Shown here in pieces: positions 1 through 6,135 of a stretch of DNA of 8,565 bases. The notes beneath the pieces were generated by a model. That model saw nothing but the letters and a program-made list of their open reading frames with translations. It searched no databases and was not told the origin of the DNA. Origin of the DNA: CAZYCC01 sp964645985 (lineage in GTDB: Bacteria; Bacillota; Clostridia; Oscillospirales; CAG-272); the NCBI GenBank assembly GCA_964645985.1, contig CAZYCC010000068.1, forward strand, positions 1-8,565, written 5' to 3'. Every line of letters starts with the position of its first letter. Position 1 is the stretch's first letter. The translations under genes were made by a program, and so were the position numbers.

Positions 1-77
1 GAGGCTCCCTGATTGCGGCGAGCGCCCCTATCGGAGCAGGCTTCGCCCTCGCCCCCGCAAAAAATTCTCGTTCCCTC

Positions 78-106
78 TTGACAATCCCGCGCGCCTGTGC
101 TACAAT
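78..106 (+). promoter_or_regulatory. Sigma-A-type promoter of tRNA-Arg
   Basis: The -35 box TTGACA (78-83) and -10 box TACAAT (101-106) are separated by exactly 17 bp. TGC just before the -10 gives an extended -10. Transcription should begin near 113, about 19 bases before the mature tRNA 5' end. It is one of three promoters in the window with the same layout, and it shares the string CCCTCTTGACA with the one at 4764. Confidence 0.88.
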
Positions 107-131
107 ACATTCTGTCGGCGGGGAACCGCCC

Positions 132-207
132 GCACCCTTAGCTCAGCGGATAGAGTGCCCGGCTACGAACCGGTAGGTCGAAGGTTCGAATCCTTTAGGG
201 TGCGCCA
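132..207 (+). tRNA. tRNA-Arg (anticodon ACG), CCA encoded
   Basis: The sequence folds as a complete cloverleaf. The acceptor strand GCACCCT (132-138) pairs with AGGGTGC (197-203), the discriminator is G204, and CCA (205-207) is encoded in the DNA. The D-arm contains AGCTCAGCGGATAGAG, and the T-arm contains the canonical GGTTCGAATCC. The seven-base anticodon loop CTACGAA (163-169) carries ACG at 165-167, which reads arginine CGN codons, normally after A34 is deaminated to inosine. The outermost anticodon-stem pair (C/T) is mismatched. The gene is a single transcription unit with its own promoter and terminator; no prophage or integrase uses it as an attachment site within the window. Confidence 0.96.
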
Positions 208-236
208 AAAGCCTCGCGCGCGTCGCGGGGCTTTTT
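207..236 (+). terminator. Intrinsic terminator of tRNA-Arg
   Basis: A 12-bp stem (207-218 with 224-235, one T-G wobble) closes a 5-base loop and runs into five Ts (232-236). The ascending arm begins at the last base of the encoded CCA end. The next gene starts 150 bases further on without an obvious promoter, so some read-through may be its source of transcription. Confidence 0.85.
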
Positions 237-387
237 CGTTTGCGAGAGCGCCCGCCCCCCCCGCGGCGGTGCGGGCAAACCCCCGTGCTCTCCTCGCCTC
301 GCCCTTTTCCCATCGCCTCCTCTTGCGCGAGCGGGGGCGCGGCGATTCGCGATCGCTTCTCGAACCTGATTTTCTTCCCCTTCTCTT

Positions 388-2868
388 ATGGCTCCTACTT
401 CCATTCGCATTCGCGGGGCGCGGGTGCACAATCTGAAGAACCTCTCGCTCGACATCCCCTTGCAGAAAATCGTCGCGGTCGCGGGCGTGTCGGGGTCCGG
501 CAAGTCCTCGCTCGCGCTCGGTGTCCTCTACGCCGAGGGGTCGCGCCGCTACTTGGAGTCGCTCTCGACCTATACCCGCCGACGCATGACCGGGGCGGAG
601 CGCGCCGCCGTCGACGAGGTGCTCTATGTCCCCGCCGCGCTCGCCCTGCGCCAAAGACCCGCCGTCCCCGGCATCCGCAGCACCTTCGGCACCGGCACGG
701 AGCTGTTAAATAGCCTGCGCTTGCTCTTCTCGCGCTGCGCCTCGCACCGCTGCCCAAACGGGCACACCTGCCCCCCGACCCTCGCCGTCGCCGCGGGCGA
801 GCCGATTGTCTGCCCGACCTGCGGGGAGAGTTTTTTCGCACCCGGCGCGGAGGATCTCGCCTTCAACAGCGGCGGCGCCTGTCCGCGCTGCGAGGGAACC
901 GGCATCACGCGCACGGTCGATGAGAGCACCCTCGTCCCGGACGAGAGCCTCACCATCGACGAGGGGGCGGTCGCGCCTTGGCAAACGCTGATGTGGTCGC
1001 TGATGAAAGACCTCGCGCGCGATATGGGCGTGCGCACCGACGTTCCCTTCCGCGACCTCACACCGCGCGAGCGCGAGATCGTCTTCCGCGGCCCCGCCGA
1101 GAAGCGCCACGTCGTCTATCAGAACAAGACGAGCGGCGCCGCCGGCGAGATGGATTTCACCTACTACAACGCGACGTACACGGTTGAGAACGCCCTCTCG
1201 AAGGTCAAGGACGAGAAGGGGATGAAGCGGCTTACGAAGTTCCTGCGAGAGGAAACCTGCCCCGACTGCGCCGGCACGCGCCTCTCGAGCGCCGCCCGCG
1301 CTCCCCGCGTGCGCGGCATTAACCTTGCCGACGCCTGCAAGATGACCCTAGGGGAGCTTTGCGATTGGGTGCGCGGTGTTCCCGCGAGCCTGCCGCCCGA
1401 AATGCGCCCGATGGCGCAGAGCATTATCGCCTCCTTTACAGATGCCGCGCGGCGACTACTCGATTTAGGCCTCTCCTACCTCACGCTCGACCGCCCTTCC
1501 TCCACCCTCTCGACCGGCGAGCGGCAGCGCATGCAGCTCGCGCGCGCGGTGCGCAACCGCACGACCGGGGTGCTCTATGTTCTCGACGAGCCATCGATAG
1601 GCCTTCACCCGGCGAACCTCGAGGGGCTGCTCGGCGTGCTCGACGACCTGCTCGCAGACGGCAACTCGGTCATCCTCGTCGATCACGACACGCAGGTTCT
1701 ACGCCACTCGCAGCATATGGTCGAGCTCGGCCCCGGCGCCGGGGAGAAGGGCGGCAGACTCGTTTCCGAGGGAACGGTGGAGGAGGTGGCGAGGGACCCC
1801 CACTCTCTCATCGGGCCGTATCTCTTAGGCAAGCGCGCGACCCGCCCCGGCGCGAGACCCTCACCGGAGGAGCTATTCTCACGCGGGCGCATTTCCCTCT
1901 CGACCGGGAGCCTTCACACGGTGAAGCCGCTTCAAGTCTCCTTCCCGGTTGGGGCGATGAGTGTGATCACGGGTGTCTCCGGCTCGGGCAAAACGACCCT
2001 TGTCCTCGAGAGCCTCGTCCCCGCCCTCACGGCGGCTATCGCCGGGAAACCCCTCCCCGCGCATATCCGCGCCATCGACCCCGGCGGCATATCGCGCGTC
2101 AAGCTGATCGACGCGAGCCCTATCGGCGTCAATGTCCGCTCGACGGTCGCCACCTATGCCGATGTTCACGACGAGCTGCGCAGGGTCTACGCGCGCACCC
2201 CCGGGGCGCGCGCGGGCGGCTACCGCGCGGGCGACTTTTCCTACAACACCGGCCGCCTGCGCTGCCCGACCTGCGACGGAACCGGCATTGTCTCGCTCGA
2301 CGTGCAGTTTCTGCCGGATGTCAACATCCCCTGCCCCGCCTGCGGCGGATCGCGCTACAGCGAGAGCGCGCGGCATATCCTGCGCCGCGGGAGCACCGGC
2401 GAGGAGCTCTCCTTACCGGATCTCATGGACAAGAGCGTGGAGGAGGCGCTGCGCGCCTGCGAGGATCTGCCGCTCGTCGCACGGCGGCTGCGGGTGCTAT
2501 GCGAGCTTGGGCTCGGCTACCTCACCTTGGGCGAGGAGACGCCGGGCCTCTCAGGCGGGGAGGCGCAGCGGCTTAAGCTCGCGGGGGAGCTCGGGCGCGG
2601 GCAGGCGGGCTGCCTCTTCGTTTTCGATGAGCCGACAATAGGGCTGCACCCGCGCGATGTCGAGCAGCTGCTCACGGTCTTCGAGAGCCTCGTTAACAAC
2701 GGCGCGACCCTGCTTGTCATCGAGCACGACCTCGATGTCATCCGCGCGGCGGACTATGTCGTCGATATGGGCCCCGGAGGCGGCGAGAGCGGCGGGGAGG
2801 TGGTTTTCGCCGGAACCCCCGATGCCCTCGCGACCTGCCCCCGCAGCGCCACCGCCCGCTTCCTCTGA
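388..2868 (+). CDS. UvrA-family ABC ATPase lacking the UvrB-binding domain
   Basis: This 826-residue protein has two fused ABC ATPase modules of the UvrA type. The first has Walker A GVSGSGKS (33-40), a signature LSTGERQR (374-381) and Walker B ending in DEP (400-402). The second has GVSGSGKT (529-536), LSGGEAQR (721-728) and DEP (747-749). Each has a four-cysteine zinc module: C142/C145/C165/C168 and C626/C629/C649/C652. UvrA itself is about 940 residues. Here the stretch between the RSTFGTGTE segment and the first zinc module is very short and holds an extra cluster C117/C122/C128, so the UvrB-binding domain seems absent. This is the architecture of UvrA paralogues such as UvrA2 and the daunorubicin-resistance protein DrrC, so a role in DNA-ligand or drug tolerance is more likely than canonical excision repair; that role is inference. 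The start is forced: an in-frame TGA lies at 367-369 and no earlier start codon follows it. No Shine-Dalgarno precedes the ATG, and no promoter is evident. Confidence 0.9.
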   Translation: MAPTSIRIRGARVHNLKNLSLDIPLQKIVAVAGVSGSGKSSLALGVLYAEGSRRYLESLSTYTRRRMTGAERAAVDEVLYVPAALALRQRPAVPGIRSTFGTGTELLNSLRLLFSRCASHRCPNGHTCPPTLAVAAGEPIVCPTCGESFFAPGAEDLAFNSGGACPRCEGTGITRTVDESTLVPDESLTIDEGAVAPWQTLMWSLMKDLARDMGVRTDVPFRDLTPREREIVFRGPAEKRHVVYQNKTSGAAGEMDFTYYNATYTVENALSKVKDEKGMKRLTKFLREETCPDCAGTRLSSAARAPRVRGINLADACKMTLGELCDWVRGVPASLPPEMRPMAQSIIASFTDAARRLLDLGLSYLTLDRPSSTLSTGERQRMQLARAVRNRTTGVLYVLDEPSIGLHPANLEGLLGVLDDLLADGNSVILVDHDTQVLRHSQHMVELGPGAGEKGGRLVSEGTVEEVARDPHSLIGPYLLGKRATRPGARPSPEELFSRGRISLSTGSLHTVKPLQVSFPVGAMSVITGVSGSGKTTLVLESLVPALTAAIAGKPLPAHIRAIDPGGISRVKLIDASPIGVNVRSTVATYADVHDELRRVYARTPGARAGGYRAGDFSYNTGRLRCPTCDGTGIVSLDVQFLPDVNIPCPACGGSRYSESARHILRRGSTGEELSLPDLMDKSVEEALRACEDLPLVARRLRVLCELGLGYLTLGEETPGLSGGEAQRLKLAGELGRGQAGCLFVFDEPTIGLHPRDVEQLLTVFESLVNNGATLLVIEHDLDVIRAADYVVDMGPGGGESGGEVVFAGTPDALATCPRSATARFL

Positions 2869-2925
2869 CCGCCCGCGCCGCGCCGCGCCCGCGCTGCCCT
2901 CCTCCGGCTTTTTTCCCGCGCGCGA

Positions 2926-2954
2926 TTGACAGGGGCGGCGCGAGATGCTATACT
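2926..2954 (+). promoter_or_regulatory. Strong promoter of the SCIFF peptide gene
   Basis: The boxes are TTGACA (2926-2931), a 17-bp spacer ending in TGC, and TATACT (2949-2954). The start point should be near A2961, giving a leader of about 25 bases that contains AAAGGAG (2973-2979), seven bases before the ATG at 2986. The near-consensus boxes and strong ribosome site predict high expression of the small peptide. Confidence 0.88.
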
Positions 2955-2985
2955 AAGGGTAAACCCCCCGCGAAAGGAGTCCCCT

Positions 2986-3144
2986 ATGCAACACATTACC
3001 ACATTGAAAACGCGCGACCTCTGCGAGAGCGCGAAAAACGGCGGCTGCGGCGAGTGCCAGACCTCCTGCCAGTCGGCCTGCAAGACGAGCTGCGGTATCG
3101 CCAACCAAGCCTGCGAGAAGCTCTCCCGCGAAAAGGACGCGTGA
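2986..3144 (+). CDS. SCIFF (six-cysteines-in-forty-five) ranthipeptide precursor
   Basis: This 52-residue peptide carries the hallmark SCIFF core: CGEC (21-24), then Cys at 28, 32, 36 and 43 with the segment CQSACKTSC (28-36). SCIFF peptides are RiPP precursors in which a radical SAM enzyme makes a thioether crosslink; their cellular function is not established. Two departures stand out. There is a seventh cysteine, C13, in the leader part. Position 37, directly after C36, is Gly; in the characterised clostridial and thermoanaerobacterial peptides, as I recall them, the crosslink joins Cys32 to Thr37. The start is set by AAAGGAG at 2973-2979. The gene has its own promoter and is followed by a 12-bp hairpin before the maturase. 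It is a shorter in-frame part of an open frame reaching back to 2926; the promoter, ribosome site and family match all support the 2986 start. Confidence 0.95.
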   Translation: MQHITTLKTRDLCESAKNGGCGECQTSCQSACKTSCGIANQACEKLSREKDA

Positions 3145-3173
3145 AGGACGCGCCGCGCGCGCTTCCGCACCCG

Positions 3174-3202
3174 AAACTCCCGCACGCTCGTGCGGGAGTT
3201 TT
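3174..3202 (+). terminator. Hairpin between SCIFF peptide and maturase
   Basis: A perfect 12-bp stem (AAACTCCCGCAC at 3174-3185 with GTGCGGGAGTTT at 3190-3201) closes the tetraloop GCTC, and the run of Ts ends at 3202. The T-tract is only four bases, so termination may be partial. That would let some transcripts continue into the maturase, which has no promoter of its own that I can see. Confidence 0.75.
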
Positions 3203-3248
3203 CAAGGAGAGGGGGGCGCTCCCGCCATTCTTCGCGATACGCCCTCCC

Positions 3249-3270
3249 CGCGACGCTCGTCCCGCGTTTT
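3249..3270 (+). terminator. Possible second, weaker hairpin before the maturase
   Basis: CGCGAC (3249-3254) can pair with GTC (3259-3261) and GCG (3264-3266) around a GCTC loop and a two-base bulge, followed by TTTT (3267-3270). It is short and imperfect, and in DNA this GC-rich such structures also arise by chance. If real, it would further reduce read-through to the maturase. Confidence 0.3.
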
Positions 3271-3336
3271 CCTTTGTAAGAGCGCCGCACCCCCGCGCAC
3301 CCTCGCGCCCCTCACCGCACACATTCCTCACAACTT

Positions 3337-4707
3337 ATGCTGCATTTATTTCAACAGGGCGGGAAAAACTTGCTGCTCGATAGTAACTCCGGCAGCGTGC
3401 ACCTCGTTGACAACCTCGCCGCCGAGATGATTCTCGCCTTCGAGCAGACCCCCTGCGACGAGCTTCTTTCGCGCACCGCCGCGCGCCACCCGGAGGAAGA
3501 TCCCTCCGAGATTGCCGCCTGCTATGACGAAATCCGCGCGCTGCGCGACGGGGGCAAGCTCTTTACCGAGGACCGCTTTGAGGATCTGCCTTTTGAGGAC
3601 GACGGCGTTGTCAAGGCGCTCTGCCTGCATATCGCGCACGCCTGCGACCTGCGCTGCGCCTACTGTTTCGCCGCGCAAGGCGGCTACGGAGGCGAGCGGG
3701 CGCTCATGCCGCTCGATGTGGGGCGCAGGGCGCTCGATTTCCTCATTGAAAGCTCGGGCGACCGCCACAACCTCGAGGTTGACTTTTTCGGCGGGGAGCC
3801 GCTGCTCAACTTCGGCGTGGTGAAGGATCTCGTTGCCTTCGCGCGCGCGCGCGAGCGCGAGACCGGCAAGCACTTCCGCTTCACCCTGACGACAAACGGA
3901 ATGCGCATTGACGATGAGATCATCGACTTTGTCAATCGCGAGATGGACAACGTCGTTCTCTCGCTCGACGGGCGGCGGGAGGTGCACGACCGCTACCGCG
4001 TGGACGCGCAGGGGCACGGCAGCTACGACATAGTCGTGCCCAAATTTCAAAAGTTGGTAGCGGAGCGCGAGAAATGCGGCGGATCCTACTATCTGCGCGG
4101 CACCTTCACCCACGCAAACCCAGATTTTCTGCGCGACATTGAGGCGATGCTCGAGCTTGGCTTCACTTCGCTGAGTATGGAGCCGGTGGTCGGATCGCCC
4201 GGCGACCCCTTTGCCCTCACGGAGGAGGACATACCGACAGTCCTGCGGCAGTACGAGGAGCTCGCCGAGCTTATGCGCGCGCGGCGGCGGGAGGGGCGCC
4301 CGTTCGTCTTTTACCACTATATGCTAGACCTGGAGGGCGGCCCCTGCATTCGCAAGCGGGTTTCGGGGTGCGGCTCTGGCACCGCCTATCTTGCGGTGAC
4401 GCCAAAGGGCGACCTCTACCCCTGCCACCGCTTCGTCTCGGAGGGGGAATACCGCATGGGCGATGTGTGGAGCGGCATTACGCGCCCGGATCTGCGCGCG
4501 CGCTTCGCCGCCTGCAACCTCTACCGCCGCCCGCACTGCCGCGAATGCTGGGCACGCATTTTCTGCGCGGGAGGCTGCCCCGCCGGCGCCTATTTTGCCA
4601 CGGGCGACATCGCCGGGCAAAGCGAGCAGTTCTGCACGCTCTTTCGCAAGCGCCTGGAGTGCGCCCTTTACCTTGCCGCGACAAAAGACGAGGACGAGAG
4701 GGGATGA
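3337..4707 (+). CDS. SCIFF maturase, radical SAM/SPASM thioether-forming enzyme
   Basis: This 456-residue protein matches the CteB/Tte1186 type of SCIFF maturase. The N-terminal roughly 80 residues, including NSGSVHLVD, form the expected peptide-recognition (RRE) region. The radical SAM motif CX3CX2C is C103/C107/C110 (CDLRCAYC) and binds the cluster that cleaves S-adenosylmethionine; a GGEP motif follows in FFGGEPLLNF. The C-terminal SPASM region has C345, GX4C ending at C363, CX2CX5CX3C at C401/C404/C410/C414, and C433, enough for two auxiliary iron-sulfur clusters. The enzyme acts in the cytoplasm on the peptide encoded 192 bases upstream. The start MLHLFQQGG matches where the family begins, yet the 25 bases before it are pyrimidine-rich with no Shine-Dalgarno. 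No separate promoter is clear, so transcription probably passes the upstream hairpins. No convincing terminator follows. Confidence 0.94.
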   Translation: MLHLFQQGGKNLLLDSNSGSVHLVDNLAAEMILAFEQTPCDELLSRTAARHPEEDPSEIAACYDEIRALRDGGKLFTEDRFEDLPFEDDGVVKALCLHIAHACDLRCAYCFAAQGGYGGERALMPLDVGRRALDFLIESSGDRHNLEVDFFGGEPLLNFGVVKDLVAFARARERETGKHFRFTLTTNGMRIDDEIIDFVNREMDNVVLSLDGRREVHDRYRVDAQGHGSYDIVVPKFQKLVAEREKCGGSYYLRGTFTHANPDFLRDIEAMLELGFTSLSMEPVVGSPGDPFALTEEDIPTVLRQYEELAELMRARRREGRPFVFYHYMLDLEGGPCIRKRVSGCGSGTAYLAVTPKGDLYPCHRFVSEGEYRMGDVWSGITRPDLRARFAACNLYRRPHCRECWARIFCAGGCPAGAYFATGDIAGQSEQFCTLFRKRLECALYLAATKDEDERG

Positions 4708-4763
4708 CGATGCTCTCCCCCTTCCCCGCGTTTGTAAATTTTCCGTAACTTTTTCTCTCCCTC

Positions 4764-4792
4764 TTGACAGGGGGAGATTCGCGTGATATACT
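4764..4792 (+). promoter_or_regulatory. Promoter of the rpmG-secE-nusG block
   Basis: TTGACA (4764-4769), a 17-bp spacer, and TATACT (4787-4792) preceded by TGA give an extended -10. Transcription should begin near 4799, leaving an untranslated leader of about 285 bases before rpmG. It is the only recognisable promoter before the five downstream genes. Confidence 0.87.
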
Positions 4793-4798
4793 AAACGC

Positions 4799-5083
4799 AC
4801 CTCTATGGCAGGGGGCTTTTTGTTCGCGCCGAATGCGCCCGCGCGAAGCGCACGCGAAGACCTCGCGATGACGCCGGGCGGTGCGGGCATTGCCCCCCCC
4901 GCGAGGGAGGAATAGAGCGCCGCGCGGATAAGCTCGCTTGTCCCCGGCGCGGCACAAGGGTTGCCGACACACCGCGGCGAGCCGGGGCGATACGCCGCGC
5001 GCCGCACGAGCGGGCGCTCGGTCGGGTATGCTCGCGGCGACGCGGTCGGCATCACAACCATCCGCATTTAGGAGGAAACGGTT
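4799..5083 (+). promoter_or_regulatory. Long GC-rich structured leader before rpmG
   Basis: No conserved gene or tRNA is visible in these roughly 285 bases. Several stems are possible: CCTCGCG (4861-4867) with CGCGAGG (4900-4906), GCGCCG (4917-4922) with CGGCGC (4945-4950), and CGAGC (5007-5011) with GCTCG (5016-5020) around GGGC. A 36-codon frame (4805-4915) opens within about six bases of the predicted transcript end but has no ribosome site. None of the stems is followed by a T-tract, so a terminator is not evident. I cannot assign it to a known leader or riboswitch class. Confidence 0.4.
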
Positions 5084-5233
5084 ATGCGCGTTAAAATCAC
5101 TCTCGCTTGCAGCGAATGCAAGCAGAGAAACTACGACACCACCAAAAACAAGAAAAACAACCCCGACCGGCTTGAGCTGCAAAAATACTGCCGCTTCTGC
5201 CGCAAGCACACGCTCCATCGCGAGACGAAATAG
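5084..5233 (+). CDS. rpmG: Ribosomal protein bL33
   Basis: This complete 49-residue, very basic protein matches the usual length of L33. It belongs to the zinc-binding type, with C9/C12 (CSEC) and C36/C39 (CRFC) forming two CX2C knuckles, and has the family segment RNYDTTKNKKN. L33 is a small protein of the large ribosomal subunit near the tRNA exit site. AGGAGG (5070-5075), eight bases before the ATG, fixes the start. rpmG directly before secE and nusG is a conserved bacterial order. The zinc-binding form is generally made under zinc sufficiency; no Zur-type operator is recognised here. Confidence 0.96.
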   Translation: MRVKITLACSECKQRNYDTTKNKKNNPDRLELQKYCRFCRKHTLHRETK

Positions 5234-5242
5234 GGGGTTTTT

Positions 5243-5584
5243 ATGCCGGATGAAAAAAAGCAGAGCCTAAACGCCCCCACCTCCGTTAATAGCGCGGCAA
5301 AGTCCGCCCCCGCCTCCGCCGATGCGAAGGGGAAGGACAAAAAGCCGGAGGACGCGAAGGCGGAGAAGCCGAAGAAGCCCAAAAAGCCGAACATCTTCAA
5401 GCGCGCGGGGACGTTTCTCAAGAACTGCGTCATCGAGCTCAAGAAGGTCACTTGGCTGAGCCCGCAAAACACCGTGCGCTACAGCGCGCTCGTTATCGTG
5501 GCGATCGTGCTGATCGCGGCGGTCATCGGCGCTTTTGACTACCTGTGCGCGTGGGTGATCAACAGCCTCGGTATGCTCTACTGA
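5243..5584 (+). CDS. secE: Preprotein translocase subunit SecE
   Basis: This 113-residue protein has the single-helix SecE architecture of Gram-positive bacteria. The first 50 residues are a low-complexity, Lys/Ala/Pro/Glu-rich extension likely to be disordered in the cytoplasm. Residues 51-75 hold the conserved amphipathic segment with FLKNCVIELKKVTWLSP. Residues 81-105 form one membrane-spanning helix. SecE clamps SecY in the SecYEG protein-export channel. Typical single-helix SecE proteins are about 60-75 residues, so the tail is long though not rare in the Firmicutes. The gene starts nine bases after rpmG; the only ribosome-site candidate is GGGGG (5233-5237), overlapping the rpmG stop, which suggests translation coupled to rpmG. 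Confidence 0.94.
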   Translation: MPDEKKQSLNAPTSVNSAAKSAPASADAKGKDKKPEDAKAEKPKKPKKPNIFKRAGTFLKNCVIELKKVTWLSPQNTVRYSALVIVAIVLIAAVIGAFDYLCAWVINSLGMLY

Positions 5585-5592
5585 GGGACGCT

Positions 5593-6135
5593 ATGCCGGA
5601 AAACAACAGCTTTGAGAACCTCGGGCGGCGCTGGTACGTCATTCATACCTACTCGGGCTACGAGAACAAGGTCAAGGCGAACCTCGAAAAAATCATCGAG
5701 AACCGCGGGATGACCGACAAAATCTTCGACATCCGCATCCCCACCGTCACCGAGAAGGAGACCGAGGGGGAGGGCAAGCCAAAGGAAGTGAAGCTATTCC
5801 CCTCCTATGTCCTTGTCGAGATGATTATGACCGACGAGACCTGGCACGTCGTGCGCAACACGAGCGGCGTCACCGGCTTTGTCGGCCCCGGCAGCAAGCC
5901 GATTCCCCTCACCGATGATGAGGTTGAGGACCTCGGTGTGCCGACGCACAGGGCATCGCTCTCCTTCAAGGTGAATGACACTGTCAAAATCGTCAAGGGG
6001 GCGCTCGCCGGGTTTGTCGGCGTCGTTAAGGAAATCTCCCCCGACCGGAAAAAGGTCAAGCTGCTCGCGTCGATGTTCGGCAGGGAAACCCCGCTAGAGC
6101 TCGACACGAGCGACATCGAACCGCTCGAACCGTAG
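5593..6135 (+). CDS. nusG: Transcription elongation and antitermination factor NusG
   Basis: The 180-residue protein has the two NusG domains. The NGN domain (about 12-115) includes RRWYVIHTYSGYENKVK, the conserved FPSYVLVEM and the VRNTSGVTGFVG segment. The C-terminal KOW domain (about 126-178) includes VKIVKGALAGFVGVVKEI. NusG binds the RNA polymerase clamp and links it to other factors or to the ribosome. ATG 5593 was preferred over an earlier in-frame GTG at 5545, because that would add 16 unrelated residues inside secE and because GAGGGA (5583-5588), overlapping the secE stop, sits five bases upstream. The short gap to secE indicates one transcript. Confidence 0.96.
   Translation: MPENNSFENLGRRWYVIHTYSGYENKVKANLEKIIENRGMTDKIFDIRIPTVTEKETEGEGKPKEVKLFPSYVLVEMIMTDETWHVVRNTSGVTGFVGPGSKPIPLTDDEVEDLGVPTHRASLSFKVNDTVKIVKGALAGFVGVVKEISPDRKKVKLLASMFGRETPLELDTSDIEPLEP

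Noticed and set aside
1..77. Open frames at the left edge, including a minus-strand stretch ending in PAPIGALAAIREP
   Set aside because: No start, stop context or family match; the stretch is short and lies directly against the tRNA promoter, so no gene is called.
163..654. Long minus-strand and alternative-frame ORFs over the tRNA and the UvrA-like gene
   Set aside because: They cross a clear tRNA and its terminator and have Arg/Ala-rich translations typical of the shadow frames of GC-rich coding sequence.
1359..2576. 405-codon plus-strand ORF inside the UvrA-like gene
   Set aside because: It is an out-of-frame Arg/Pro-rich translation of the second frame; the ATPase motifs all lie in the annotated frame.
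2896..2914. Terminator after the UvrA-like gene at the six-T run 2909-2914
   Set aside because: Only a 3-bp GCC/GGC stem precedes the Ts; too weak to call.
3346..4317. 323-codon minus-strand ORF opposite the maturase
   Set aside because: The plus strand encodes a full radical SAM/SPASM protein with all motifs; the antisense translation shows no domain.
4799..5083. tRNA-Trp before secE or a T-box/riboswitch in the rpmG leader
   Set aside because: No T-arm (GGTTCGAATCC-like) sequence, no T-box core and no terminator hairpin with T-tract could be found.
4324..5218. Minus-strand ORFs of about 246 codons across the maturase end, promoter and rpmG leader
   Set aside because: They overlap the 3' end of the maturase, the promoter at 4764-4792 and, in part, rpmG, and are Arg/Ala-rich with no recognisable motif or ribosome site.
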